Shown here: positions 21,194 through 31,588 of the stretch, piece after piece
How the letters are laid out: every line of letters begins with the position of its first letter
How positions within the stretch are numbered: the stretch's first letter is position 1
NCBI GenBank assembly: GCA_041392785.1
Contig: JAWKLK010000009.1
Location: 124,001 to 188,000 of the forward strand
DNA from: OLB9 sp041392785
GTDB taxonomy: Bacteria; Bacteroidota; Bacteroidia; Chitinophagales; Saprospiraceae
DNA: 64,000 nucleotides
Direction of reading: 5' to 3'
Program-made: the position numbers and the translations under genes
The notes under the pieces: generated by a model
Databases searched by the model: none
Told to the model about the DNA's origin: nothing
Seen by the model: the letters and a program-made list of their open reading frames with translations, nothing else

Positions 21194-23973
21194 TCATAGT
21201 TTTATAAATTGGGCTAAAATGTTATTTCTATTTCTTGACTTAATGAAATAGATTCCTGGTGGCAAATCATGAACATCTATACCGTTATCTGTATTTATAA
21301 AAGTTTTTACTGTTTTTCCAAATATATCAATAATAACCCCATTCATATCAATATTTTCATGGATTCTTAAAATATCAGAAACCGGATTTGGAGAGATTTT
21401 GATTAGATTATCAATTTGTTTAGGTTCGCTTATTACATTGCTTGTTTCCGAAATCTGATACTCCCAAAGCTGATTGCCCTCATAAGCATTATTTACTAAA
21501 AAATGGCTTTATTATCCAAATAGAACAAAAATTGAGAATCATTACCTTTAAAATCAAGTTTTATTATTGTATCATGTGTTTTGTTAAAGTGCCAGCCATA
21601 ATTATTTGTTACTAGTAATGAATTTGAATGATCAAACTCGTGATTCTTTAGACCATTCCAATTATCCAAATCTTGCTGAACTATTTTATTAATTTTGAAA
21701 TCTTCACCCATTTCACAAAGTAAATAATTGTAGTTTGGCCTTTCTACTATACCATATATCTTATTGAATACTTTGGTAGCTACATGCCAAGGCTCTTCTA
21801 TGTCAAATTCTGAAACACTTGTAACTAGATTTGTTTTACAGTCGAAAATTCCATTCCTTCTAATATAAATATGAGGTGGCTCATTTTGCCATATAAACTT
21901 ATTATAATATAAAAAAACTTGATTGGCATCAAGCTGATATGCATTAAAATAAGATGAATCCAAAGAAATTAAAACTGTTGTATCTAAATTTAAATCATAG
22001 ATCAACTTATCATCTACTACAATTTTAGTAGAGTCGCAAATAAACGTATAGGAAGAGTTACCTAATTCAACACTTGTTTTATCTTCATTAACTTTTAAAA
22101 TTTTTAAAGGTGAAGGTGAATTTGAATAGTCACATTGAACAACTAATTTCTCACCATCTAAAATTAGTTTATAGGAATAATATCCATCAAAAATGACATC
22201 TGAATCGCCTGTCAAAATATTATACCTATAATAGGGTGTTGCTGTATTTGACTGGTTATAACCATAAATAAAATTATTTTTTACGTCAGCTAACCTATTA
22301 AATGGCAAATTGAGTTTTTCCAATTTATTTGTCTGAATATTATAAATAAAATTATCATAAGAATTTAAATATGGATTATCAGAAACAACAATGTAATCTT
22401 TACCAGCAGGTCTAAGGTATGTAGAATGAGTAAACAATGGGAAATCTACTAGTTTCGTTATTTTGAAGTTTTTATCTATCGAATACAATTGTTGTTGATT
22501 TTTAATTTTATTTCTGGCACAAAAGTAAATCAGTTCATTGTATAAAATGGGTTCATAAAATTGATATTCGTCAATATCCAAAATAGGATCTGATAATGTG
22601 TAATCGTCATTAAAGTAGTACAAATTTCTTCCATTAATATTGTAGCTTGAAAAATAGAACATAGATCTACCTAAATTTAGCAATATTGAAGATGCAAAGC
22701 CATCAGTGCTATTCTCGAAATCCTGTTCATGTCGTATTTTTCGTTTATCATCTTGGATAGAAAAAATTGCTACTCCTTTGGAGTATGTATTAAGTTTTGC
22801 GAGTAACAATCCATCTTTTGTATTTAAAATTTCAAAATTATAAAAGTTCAAATCTTTTACATCATAACTTCCAACTACTTCAGTATCATAAGTATCTAAA
22901 TCAATTTTAATAAAATAAAAAGTATCCTTCTCAGCAAAAGTGGTCAAAAGTCTGTTGTCATTATCTAAAAACATTAATCTTTTATAATCCAAGTAATATT
23001 TTTCTTCTTCAAGAACAAAAAATGAATCATTTTGGGCGTTATAGATAACCAAATTTGTAAAGTCAAAAATATAATTATTTCCATGTTCAAATACTTGGCT
23101 AAAATTATACAAAGCTTGGTCTTTAAAATCAGGTTTGATAATGGTTCCATTATTTTTCAAGATTAAGAATTCATTATAATTTTTTGTTTTATACCTATAC
23201 CTTATCATCAAAGTCGAATCATTAGACAGGTTTTGATAAAATGCAACTTCATCATTTAACAGTTTAAAAGTATTTTTTGAAGTACCGTCACTAGCATATA
23301 AAAAACCTAAAGTATCTAAAAATGTAAAATATTTAGATTGACCATTATAATTAGACTTGACTTTAGTTGTTAAAGTGTCGATCTCTCTTGTACTCAAATT
23401 ATAGCTATAAACCAATTTATTTTCTGAATTTCCAAAAATCATGTGGTCGTATGTCATTGAAATGAAATATCCATTTAAATTCAAATTCTCCAAAGTCATA
23501 CTATCTACATTTACTAGATAATTGTTATATTTATTATCATTTAGGTGTAAATAATTGTTTCTAAAGTTGAATTTTGTATTATCTCCCCATTTTATTTCCT
23601 CTGATAATCTTAAAGAATCAAGATCTAAAGTTAAAACATTAAATCTATAAATGTGGTCAACAGCATGAAAAATAATGAAATCTTTGTTATAAATTATTCC
23701 AACAGATGCTTGAGCACCTATTTTCCTTTTATCAACTAAGTCAATAGGGTTTTCTATATCTGAAACATCATAAAGTGAAAGCTGATTATTATAATTAAGG
23801 CTAAAAAAAAGGGCTTTATCTTCAACCTTCAATAACTTAGAATTTAAGTCTTTTCCAACATGATAATAGTTTGTTACTTGCGTTTGGCACAGAAGAGTGG
23901 TAGTATTAGTAATTAATAATATCCATATTAAATATGAAATTCTGAAATGTAAATTAATTAATGTAGATATCAT
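21194..23973 (-). CDS. Large T9SS type A cargo, propeller-like, frameshifted before the sorting domain
   Basis: The first frame (23973 to 21496) gives 825 residues: a signal peptide, then a long run of beta-propeller-like strands rich in Asn, Tyr and Asp (KVEDKALFFSL, DVKDLNFYNFEILNT), and stops after DNKAIF. Just past the stop another frame reads VNNAYEGNQLWEYQ and a type A sorting domain (ISPNPVSDILRIHEN, IDIFGKTVKTF, LPPGIYFIKS) ending at 21194. Adding one A to the A6 run at 21498-21503 joins the two. The full protein would be about 925 residues. The slip removes the export signal, so the gene is either a sequencing artefact or inactive. Confidence 0.75.
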
Positions 23974-24194
23974 GTTACAATTTGTTTTTTTATTAAGTAC
24001 AAAATTCCTGCGAATGCAAATATAGCTTAGTTTTTATTATCAGGTAAATAATTAAAATATATCTTTGATATTGATATTAAATTTAATTATTCTAATATTC
24101 TTTAATTATTGTCGAAGGAAAAACTTGAAATAAAGTCTTGAAACTCTTAGATAAGATTTGGTGTTATTAAATTTATTTAAGATTTAAAAATAGT

Positions 24195-24392
24195 ATGCGA
24201 CAAGTCACCATTTATACCACGGATAAGGAGTACAACCACTTTGTCAAATTGGTTAAAAATCTTCATTACGTTAAAAAAATCGAAACCCATGATGAACCTA
24301 CAAAAGATGAGATAATAAGTAATATAAAAAGAGGTTTTGAAGAAATGCAATTAATTAAAAATGGTAAATTAAAAAACTACTTCTTTAAATGA
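24195..24392 (+). CDS. Small antitoxin-like protein
   Basis: A 65-residue protein with an N-terminal strand (RQVTIYTTDKEYNHFVKLV) and a helical tail (TKDEIISNIKRGFEEMQLIKNGK). This is the layout of small antitoxins paired with RelE/ParE toxins in Bacteroidota. A degraded toxin gene begins 8 bases downstream, which supports the reading. The antitoxin itself looks intact. Confidence 0.6.
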   Translation: MRQVTIYTTDKEYNHFVKLVKNLHYVKKIETHDEPTKDEIISNIKRGFEEMQLIKNGKLKNYFFK

Positions 24393-24400
24393 TTTTTTAA

Positions 24401-24638
24401 ATGAGTTATAAAATAGAAGTTACCGAAACCTTCAAAAACGAAGCTAAAAAACTTATTAAAAATATCCTTCACTACGCACAGAAATCATAGAACTTGGCAA
24501 AGAACTTGCAGAAAATCCAACAAATAGAACACCTTTAGGCAATGATGTTCAGTTTACTTGCAATCCATTTATAACAAAGGCGAAAAAGAAACTATCTCCG
24601 AGAATGAAATTGAACGACTATTAAAAGGTTATTTATAG
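24401..24638 (+). pseudogene. Degraded RelE/ParE-family toxin
   Basis: The ATG frame begins MSYKIEVTETFKNEAKKLIK, a typical RelE-type start, then slips. Joining frames gives KYPSLRTEIIELGKELAENP and TPLGND, then a jump to SVYLQSIYNKGEKETISENE and IERLLKGYL. The core between TPLGND and VYL, which should carry YKIR...KGKGGG...RVI and the catalytic strand, is missing. So one frameshift and one internal deletion have destroyed the toxin while the antitoxin before it survives. Confidence 0.7.
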
Positions 24639-24649
24639 CAGTATAAAGT

Positions 24650-24979
24650 TCACACTTCCTCCCATATCCGCCCATCTACCTTCCTATTTTCACTATCAAA
24701 ATTGATGCCTATGATGTGGAAGTGGCTTGCCTTATTGCGATAAGCAGCGAGATAGCCCTTATCTTTGACTTGTTGGACTGCGGATTCAGCTGATTTAGTG
24801 ACATCTACCCAGGCAACCATAGGTCTTTTTTCCAAAGGGACATATTCCCACGCTTTCTCTTTAATACAATCTAAGTGAAGAGTCAAGTCTTGATCAGTCG
24901 CCACAGTCTGTGCGGTTAATGGACTATATTGCCCTAAAGACACCATACAGATAGCCAAACAAAATTAAATGTGCTTCAT
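24650..24979 (-). pseudogene. Chimeric remnant: secreted-protein start fused to a PD-(D/E)XK nuclease C-terminus
   Basis: Reading from an ATG at 24979 gives a signal-peptide-like start with one in-frame TAA (MKHI, stop, FCLAICMVSLGQYSPLTAQ), then about 35 residues of unknown origin. From SAESAVQQVKDKGYLAAYRN to RIWEEV it matches the C-terminus of the ATPase/nuclease gene at 41763-43292 almost residue for residue. It is therefore a recombinant relic of two genes and probably not functional. Confidence 0.7.
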
Positions 24980-25000
24980 CATAAATTTGATTTTATTAAT

Positions 25001-26767
25001 TTAAAAAAATGTAATCAACCTGTTAAAACTAAGTGCCCCTCGAGACACACGCAATATATATATCCCACTTTCTATATGTGCTGACGTAGGTATATTGCTG
25101 CCTGTCATGGTCCCTTTTACCACCGGTACCCCTTGTATAGAATATATCTCATATCTCCCATCTCTATATCGATCACCACCTACGATTAAATGATCTCCTG
25201 CCTGAATTGGATTAGGGAAGATTTTACTTTGAATATTGTTATCAATAGTTTTTTCGACAGTTGAACTCAATGTCTCACGAATATCAAAATCAAAAATAAC
25301 CCCATCCATTTTTCTAATAAATGTCAATCCAAAAAGCGCTTCCTTATTCTTAATATCTCCCCTAAGTCTTGCATTAATAGTCAATACATTAGCCTCCTTG
25401 AGCTGCATACTATAAAAAAAATAAAAATCTAAAAGATCACCTGCCTTATTGTGAACTACAATCTCTCCTTTTTGATTCAACTTACAAAAATGAAAACCCT
25501 GCTCGAACTCATGGCCTTTTAGGTCTGTGATCAAAAAGCCTTTCTCATTATAAAAAGTAAAATACATATTATCAGTATCATCTATAAATACATCTTGAAA
25601 TGATGTTCGAAACTCAGATGGTGCACTAAAAAGATTGTACCATTCTGTCTCTAAATTTTTATCTAATTTAAATATAAAACTAGCCCAGTTTTTTTGGGTA
25701 TTAATCGGTGTTTTTCCGTTTTGGCCTATGTAGGCTATGGAATCTTTATTATTTATCACAGCACCACCAAAGACTATGACCTCGTCATTAGTATTTAAAA
25801 CCAGCTGACTGACAAAACAATTATTCTTTACAAACATGTTATAATGATCTAGTACTTTTCCCATTGGACTAAATTTGATGATTACACTATTTGCGCCTAA
25901 GAAATTCCCTAATAAATACACCCCATCTAACCATAGTCTATCTTGGTCATGACCTAAAGCAGTATAGAGATTTCCTTCTTTATCGAATATTATTGGTTTT
26001 ATTGTATTTGAAGAACCACCAGCCGAAAAGCAAGTCTTTGTTACTAAGGTGTCTTGAGCAACATCGTAGGCATAGAGGTAACTTTTTGCAAGAAGAATAG
26101 AATTGGGCCTGTAGACAGAATCTCCCTCTATGTGCATAGACTCATATCTATGAAAACTACCTAATATATACAAAATATCTCCTTGGATAGCTACTTGCTG
26201 TACGTTTGGATTTGACGGCAATCTGTTTATATTTTTTTGGAATATAATGTCAAGATTTTCGTCCAATCCCAAGATAAAGTGATTTGTGTTTCCGAATGGA
26301 TTGGGGTCTATATGTGAATAGTTGGCTTCTATTTTTACATCATCTTTGTATAAATAACCTCCTACAGAGATGTTAAAAAAGATTTCTCCACCTCTAATAG
26401 TTGCAGTAAGTTTAGTTATACTTGTTCGTACTGAGCCCAAGCCATTTTCTGGTACTTCTGATCTAAACACCGTGTATTTCACCACTTTACCATCCTCATC
26501 CAATTTTAACAATATAATGTCGTTTTCTTTATTTTTTAAGGGCAAAGCAAGTTGATCTTCATAAAAGAAAGTATCAGAATTCACCGCATAAAAAGAATAT
26601 GTATAGGTACCATCATAGAAATGATGTACATCTTGTAGGGCACCATTGGCATAAAAATGATGGACATTACTGATGGCCTGTGATGAGATATCAGCTGTCA
26701 GACTCAATAAGATGGCAATGCACAAAAACCATCGATTAATATTAAAAAGGTGATGCTTAAAGGACAT
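25001..26767 (-). CDS. T9SS type A cargo protein with SBBP-like repeats
   Basis: A 588-residue secreted protein with a signal peptide (LCIAILLSLTADISSQA). The body resembles SBBP-type propeller proteins (NDIILLKLDEDGKVVKYTVF, NSVIIKFSPMGKVLDHYN, SFIFKLDKNLETEWYN). The end is a type A sorting domain (KIFPNPIQAGDHLIV, YEIYSIQGVPV, IESGIYILRV). No enzymatic motif was seen. Its ATG directly abuts the stop codon of the broken upstream gene. Confidence 0.8.
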   Translation of the reverse strand: MSFKHHLFNINRWFLCIAILLSLTADISSQAISNVHHFYANGALQDVHHFYDGTYTYSFYAVNSDTFFYEDQLALPLKNKENDIILLKLDEDGKVVKYTVFRSEVPENGLGSVRTSITKLTATIRGGEIFFNISVGGYLYKDDVKIEANYSHIDPNPFGNTNHFILGLDENLDIIFQKNINRLPSNPNVQQVAIQGDILYILGSFHRYESMHIEGDSVYRPNSILLAKSYLYAYDVAQDTLVTKTCFSAGGSSNTIKPIIFDKEGNLYTALGHDQDRLWLDGVYLLGNFLGANSVIIKFSPMGKVLDHYNMFVKNNCFVSQLVLNTNDEVIVFGGAVINNKDSIAYIGQNGKTPINTQKNWASFIFKLDKNLETEWYNLFSAPSEFRTSFQDVFIDDTDNMYFTFYNEKGFLITDLKGHEFEQGFHFCKLNQKGEIVVHNKAGDLLDFYFFYSMQLKEANVLTINARLRGDIKNKEALFGLTFIRKMDGVIFDFDIRETLSSTVEKTIDNNIQSKIFPNPIQAGDHLIVGGDRYRDGRYEIYSIQGVPVVKGTMTGSNIPTSAHIESGIYILRVSRGALSFNRLITFF

Positions 26768-27044
26768 TTATTTATTATTTTTTGATAATTCTCTATTTAA
26801 TACCAGCTCTATATAATCACTCCTAAAATCTCCTTTATCAGTTTTATAGATAGGTTTGAGTACATAGTACACTGCATCCTGATCTTCATACGCATCTGTG
26901 ATGCCCATTTTTGGCTGATCTATAATTTTATATCGCCCATTTTCATTTTGTCATATCCTACCAACATGGCTTCCAGGTCATCTTTCTCATTACAATCCCA
27001 TGTATCGTGATGGTCTTTTTATCCTCTGATTGACGATAGATCAT
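26768..27044 (-). pseudogene. Small frameshifted gene of unknown function
   Basis: From an ATG at 27044 (MIYRQSEDKKTITIHG) the frame must shift twice to stay open: WDCNEKDDLEAMLVGYDK, then ENGRYKIIDQPKMGITDAY and DYIELVLNRELSKNNK. It stops at 26768, directly before the next gene. The joined product is about 92 residues. It may be real decay or base-calling errors. I do not recognise the family. Confidence 0.5.
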
Positions 27045-27216
27045 TGTAATATGCTGCAAATATACATAATTTAATGCAATACATTTTTACTTTTTTCTCA
27101 TGGATTACTTGGTATATATAATTCAGAAAATCCAGTTGTAATTTATTCTAAATATCCAATACAAAAATCTTACTACTCACTCATAAACCATCTATTCAGA
27201 TAAAGCTTCTTTATAT

Positions 27217-27253
27217 TAAAAAAGGGAAGCATTCTTATGAACACCTCCCTCTT
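27217..27253 (-). terminator. Rho-independent terminator after katG
   Basis: On the minus strand a 13-pair stem (GAGGGAGGTGTTC with GAATGCTTCCCTT, using G-U pairs) and loop ATAA are followed by six T, 20 bases after the katG stop. Confidence 0.6.
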
Positions 27254-27272
27254 TATTATTAAAATCTATTAA

Positions 27273-29453
27273 TTACTTTAGGTCAAATCTATCGGCATTC
27301 ATGACTTTTACCCATGCGTTGACAAAATCAGAAACAAACTTTTCTTTATTGTCATCTTGGGCATAAAACTCACAATATGCTCTCAATACTGAGTTGGAGC
27401 CGAATACTAAATCAACCCTTGTAGCAGACCATTTTGTTTGACCTGATTTCCTATCCACCACATAATATAAATTGGAATCTACTGGTTTCCAAGTATAATG
27501 CATATCGGTTAGATTTACAAAAAAATCATTGGAAAGCACACCTACTCTATCTGTAAAGACTCCATGTTTAGTACCCCCAAAATTGGTTCCTAGTACACGC
27601 ATACCACCCATCAAAACAGTCATTTCTGGGGCAGTCAATCCCATCAATTGGGAGCGATCTATTAGTAACTCTTCAGGTTGTACATCATTTGCTTTTTTAA
27701 GATAATTTCTGAATCCATCATGTATTGGTTCTAGGACATCAAATGACTCTACATCTGTCATCTCAAGTGATGCGTCCCCTCTGCCTGGACTAAAAGGTAC
27801 TGTAACATTAAAACCACCATCTTTTGCCGCTTTCTCTATCGCCGCAGTACCACCTAACACTATTAAATCTGCTAAGCTCACTTTTTTCTGAAGACTAGCT
27901 TGGAGTTGAGTGAGCGTATTGATGACTTTCTCCAAACGCATAGGCTCATTTCCTTCCCAAAATTTTTGTGGTGCAAGTCGGATTCTTGCGCCATTGGCGC
28001 CACCTCTATTATCACTGCCACGGAAGGTTCTTGCACTGTCCCATGCTGTATTGATGAGCTCAGTAGTACTTAGACCACAGTTCAACAATTTTTCTTTTAG
28101 ATCTAATATCTCAGATTCTGACAATGTATAATCTACGCTTGGGACAGGATCTTGCCAAATTAGATCTTCAGCCGGCACATCAGCACCAAGATACTTCGAC
28201 TTTGGTCCCAAATCCCTGTGTGTCAATTTAAACCACGCTCTTGCAAATACATCAGAAAAATAGTCAGGATCCTGATAAAATTTTTCTGATATTTTTCGAT
28301 ACTCAGGATCTATCTTCATTGCCATGTCAGCATCTGTCATGATAGGATTTCTTCTGACACCAGGCATATGAGCATCCAGTGGTTTATCTTCCTCCTTAAT
28401 ATTAATTGGCTCCCATTGCCATGCTCCGGCTGGACTTTTTCTCAATTCCCAATCATATGTAAACAACAAATAAAAATACTCATTGTCCCACCTTGTCGGA
28501 TTTGTTGTCCATGCACCTTCTATGCCACTGGTCACGCTATCATACCCATTGCCATTTCCTTTCGGATTACTCCAACCAAAACCTTGATTTTCTACATCTG
28601 CACCCTCTGGACTTGGACCTAGTATGGATGCATCACCATTACCATGTGCTTTACCTACAGTATGCCCTCCAGCTGTCAGTGCTACCGTTTCCTCATCATT
28701 CATGTTCATTCGTTTGAAAGTTGTCCGTACATCTTGAGCAGTACGTAATGGATCGGGTTTACCATCTACACCTTCGGGATTGACATAAATAAGTCCCATT
28801 TGTACAGCTGCTAGTGGATTATCTAATGAATTTCTATCTTCATCATTGGTATATCTGTTTTTTGTAGCAGCAAGCCATTCCTTTTCTGCACCCCAATATA
28901 CGTCCTTTTCAGGATGCCAAATATCTTCTCTTCCTCCTGCAAATCCAAAAGTCTTCAAACCCATAGATTCATAGGCCATATTACCTGCCAATATATATAA
29001 ATCTGCCCAAGAAAGTTTGTTACCATATTTTTTCTTTATTGGCCATAATAATCTCCTTGCTTTATCTAGATTGGCATTATCCGGCCAACTGTTTAGTGGC
29101 GCAAACCTTTGATTTCCAGTATTTCCTCCACCTCTTCCATCTCCTGCCCTATAAGTTCCTGCCGCATGCCATGCCATACGAATCATTAATCCCCCATAAT
29201 GACCCCAATCAGCAGGCCACCAATCTTGACTTTCTGTCATTAATGATTTCAAATCACTCTTCACCGATTCCAAATCCAATTTTTTGAATTCCTCAGCATA
29301 GGTGAACCCTTCATTATTTGGGTTTGTCTTTTGATCATGTTGATGTAAAATATCTAAATTCAAGGCTTTTGGCCACCAACTCATTACAGAATATGTGGAT
29401 TCTGTATTTGCTCCATGCATCACCGGGCATTTTCCCGCATCCTTGTTACTCAT
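27273..29453 (-). CDS. katG: Catalase-peroxidase KatG
   Basis: A bifunctional haem catalase-peroxidase of 726 residues, the usual length. The distal active site is IRMAWHAAGTYR (Trp and His; Arg nearby), the covalent-adduct Tyr is in LIYVNPEGVDG, and the proximal His motif is ALTAGGHTVGKAHG. The second, non-haem-binding repeat domain is complete (TTELINTAWDSARTFRGSD... to the end). There is no signal peptide, so it acts in the cytoplasm against hydrogen peroxide. It is monocistronic, with a terminator after it. No OxyR gene is adjacent. Confidence 0.97.
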   Translation of the reverse strand: MSNKDAGKCPVMHGANTESTYSVMSWWPKALNLDILHQHDQKTNPNNEGFTYAEEFKKLDLESVKSDLKSLMTESQDWWPADWGHYGGLMIRMAWHAAGTYRAGDGRGGGNTGNQRFAPLNSWPDNANLDKARRLLWPIKKKYGNKLSWADLYILAGNMAYESMGLKTFGFAGGREDIWHPEKDVYWGAEKEWLAATKNRYTNDEDRNSLDNPLAAVQMGLIYVNPEGVDGKPDPLRTAQDVRTTFKRMNMNDEETVALTAGGHTVGKAHGNGDASILGPSPEGADVENQGFGWSNPKGNGNGYDSVTSGIEGAWTTNPTRWDNEYFYLLFTYDWELRKSPAGAWQWEPINIKEEDKPLDAHMPGVRRNPIMTDADMAMKIDPEYRKISEKFYQDPDYFSDVFARAWFKLTHRDLGPKSKYLGADVPAEDLIWQDPVPSVDYTLSESEILDLKEKLLNCGLSTTELINTAWDSARTFRGSDNRGGANGARIRLAPQKFWEGNEPMRLEKVINTLTQLQASLQKKVSLADLIVLGGTAAIEKAAKDGGFNVTVPFSPGRGDASLEMTDVESFDVLEPIHDGFRNYLKKANDVQPEELLIDRSQLMGLTAPEMTVLMGGMRVLGTNFGGTKHGVFTDRVGVLSNDFFVNLTDMHYTWKPVDSNLYYVVDRKSGQTKWSATRVDLVFGSNSVLRAYCEFYAQDDNKEKFVSDFVNAWVKVMNADRFDLK

Positions 29454-29871
29454 TATTATTAAAGTTTAAAAATAGAAAAATTAATACATTAGAAAATGTA
29501 CTGTTAAAAATTAAAGGAAAGGATCGAAATGTATAGTATTGTAAGAATATTAAAATTAACTAAAGGCAACCATTTTTGTTCACAAAATTGTCCCAAATTG
29601 ATTAAAAATTTAAATTTAATAAAAATTAACTGCAAAAGATACTTAAAAATCAACTGCAATCCGCACCAATTTGACAAAATCCTAAATTATTATACTTTAA
29701 ACATCTTTGAATCTTTAGAGTATATATAAAATTTATCCTTTAGTAAAAAAATGTCGAAATTATTATCCAAAAACAAAATTCACATTGAAATCCTACACTA
29801 AAATGAACTTTTTATTAAAAAAATGTTATTTTTACTACACACAATATTATTAACCATAAACAATTTTACAA
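29454..29871. other. AT-rich intergenic region between divergent genes
   Basis: A stretch of 418 bases between katG (leftward) and a secreted protein gene (rightward). It is very AT-rich and must hold both promoters. No convincing TTTG-N19-TAnnTTTG pair, palindrome or small gene was found. Confidence 0.4.
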
Positions 29872-30825
29872 ATGAGATATCTTTATCTTCTCGTAATTCA
29901 CTTTTCACTTTTTTACTTTTCAAATCAAATATCAGCTCAATGTGGGTGGGTCGGCAATATGAATTATCCTGGTGGACCCATTAATGAAGGTGGTGAGTAT
30001 CTTGTTTATATTCAAGTATATCAAGCTGGAGTGACAGAGGCAAGTGGCCAAGGTTCTGGCATCAATTGTTACGTCTATTTTGGTAGTGTCCCTAGTTTTG
30101 GAGGTGACTGGTCTGATATACAAACTGTTGAAATGACATATCATTCTGATTCTGGAAATAATGATGTTTACGTAATTAACATCGGCCCTTATTTGCATGC
30201 AGGCTTATATGAATATAGTTGCTACGGGGTTTGTAGTGGCTCTTCTGCTCAAAATTGGCAAATAGGAAGCGATGCGCAATTGACGGTAAATGCATCTGCT
30301 CCTGTAAAGTTTGGAGATATCAAAGTTACCCCGACTTCAAAAGGAAATTTAATAAATTGGACTACACTATCAGAAGCTAATAGTGACTTTTTTGAAATTC
30401 AATTTAGTACAAATGGCACCGTTTATAACAATATTGGGGAGGTAAAATGTCATGGAAATACTAATGTTGAGCAACAATATGAATTTATACATCATACTGA
30501 CAATAATTCCAATGGTTTCTACAGACTAAAACAAATTGATTTTGATGGAAAATATTTCTTTTCCAATGTAGTAATAGTAAGACACATCATCAAAACACAA
30601 AATCAGCAGATTTTGTACCCAAATCCTACATCAGATTTTGTACAGGTAAATGGTTTGTCAGTTATATCGTCATTCAAAATAATAAATACCAGTGGCAGTA
30701 CATGTATCTCTGGTACAATTTCTACGAATGAACCTCTAAATATTTCAATGCTTGATCCCGGCCTTTATAATATGGTTATAGAAAATGATAGTTCGTTTTC
30801 AGTTTTGAGATTCTTAAAAATATAA
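29872..30825 (+). CDS. Secreted T9SS type A cargo protein
   Basis: A 317-residue protein. A signal peptide (MRYLYLLVIHFSLFYFSNQI) is followed by a Cys-containing domain (CGWVGNMNYPGGPINEGG..., SGSSAQNWQIGSDAQLTV). Then comes an Ig-like module usual before sorting domains (INWTTLSEANSDFFEIQFS, GFYRLKQIDFDGKYFFS). The type A sorting domain is ILYPNPTSDFVQVNG...LDPGLYNMVI. A strong terminator follows. The function of the N-terminal domain is unknown. Confidence 0.8.
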   Translation: MRYLYLLVIHFSLFYFSNQISAQCGWVGNMNYPGGPINEGGEYLVYIQVYQAGVTEASGQGSGINCYVYFGSVPSFGGDWSDIQTVEMTYHSDSGNNDVYVINIGPYLHAGLYEYSCYGVCSGSSAQNWQIGSDAQLTVNASAPVKFGDIKVTPTSKGNLINWTTLSEANSDFFEIQFSTNGTVYNNIGEVKCHGNTNVEQQYEFIHHTDNNSNGFYRLKQIDFDGKYFFSNVVIVRHIIKTQNQQILYPNPTSDFVQVNGLSVISSFKIINTSGSTCISGTISTNEPLNISMLDPGLYNMVIENDSSFSVLRFLKI

Positions 30826-30848
30826 AATTTCCATTTAACAATCTTTAA

Positions 30849-30878
30849 GAGCTGCTTGTAAAAAAGCAGCTCCTTTTT
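30849..30878 (+). terminator. Rho-independent terminator
   Basis: GAGCTGCTT (30849-30857) pairs perfectly with AAGCAGCTC (30864-30872), followed by CTTTTT, 24 bases after the stop of the secreted protein gene. Confidence 0.85.
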
Positions 30879-30952
30879 CTATAGACATGCGGTGCAAAGG
30901 CTATATTACTTGATAAGTTTGGCTAGTAATCTCATAAATACTAATTTTGTAA

Positions 30953-31046
30953 CTTAGAGTATGTTTAAACTTCTATCATTTGGCTCCAAGCGGCAAATTT
31001 AATTTTCTCACTTTCGCTCAAACATAAAAACTTAAACATACTCTTA
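30953..31046. repeat. Small inverted-repeat element (MITE-like)
   Basis: About 94 bases bounded by CTTAGAGTATGTTTAA on the left and its near-perfect inverse (TTAAACATACTCTTAG) on the right. It contains no gene. The layout fits a miniature inverted-repeat transposable element or an IS relic. A target duplication was not identified. Confidence 0.45.
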
Positions 31047-31072
31047 GTATTACAAGAAAATAGTATAATCTT

Positions 31073-31549
31073 ATGTCTATTCATCAACAATTAGCCAATC
31101 AATTCAGGGATCTATTTTTATCCGGTCAATGGATTGGATCAAATTTAAATCTTAAAGCCCAAATAGATGATTTGAGTGTAGAAGAAGCCAATACAAAATT
31201 CCAATCTTTCAATACCATTGCCCAGCTAGTTTTTCATATCAATTATTATTTGGAAGGTGTAATGAATGTTTTCAATAGCGGTAATTTGGACATTAAAGAC
31301 AAATATAGCTTTGATATGACACCTATTTCGACACAATCAGAATGGCAAACTATGAAAGACAATGTGTTTAGGAATGCAGAATATTTTAGCAAACTTATTG
31401 AAAAAATGCCTGAATCTCAATTATCAGATTCCTTTACTGATGAGAAATACGGTACATATTTTAAAAATTTAGTGGGAATGTTAGAACACAGTTATTACCA
31501 TTTAGGTCAAATCGTATTGATTAAAAAACTTATAAGACCTTCTATCTAG
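31073..31549 (+). CDS. DinB/YfiT-family protein
   Basis: A 158-residue four-helix-bundle protein of the DinB superfamily. It has the N-terminal helix HQQLANQFRDLFLSGQWIG, a His in LVFHINYYLEGV (about residue 61) and a second His pair at HSYYHLGQIVLIKK near the end. These form the usual metal triad. DinB-like proteins are metal-dependent thiol transferases or related enzymes; the substrate here is unknown. It follows the small MITE-like element and is probably transcribed alone. Confidence 0.85.
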   Translation: MSIHQQLANQFRDLFLSGQWIGSNLNLKAQIDDLSVEEANTKFQSFNTIAQLVFHINYYLEGVMNVFNSGNLDIKDKYSFDMTPISTQSEWQTMKDNVFRNAEYFSKLIEKMPESQLSDSFTDEKYGTYFKNLVGMLEHSYYHLGQIVLIKKLIRPSI

Positions 31550-31588
31550 ATATTTTAACTGGCTCAAAAACCTTATAATTCAACATCG

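Noticed and set aside
29529..29729. 66-codon plus-strand frame in the katG upstream gap
   Set aside because: Lys/Asn-rich translation of AT-rich DNA with no motif or ribosome-binding site.
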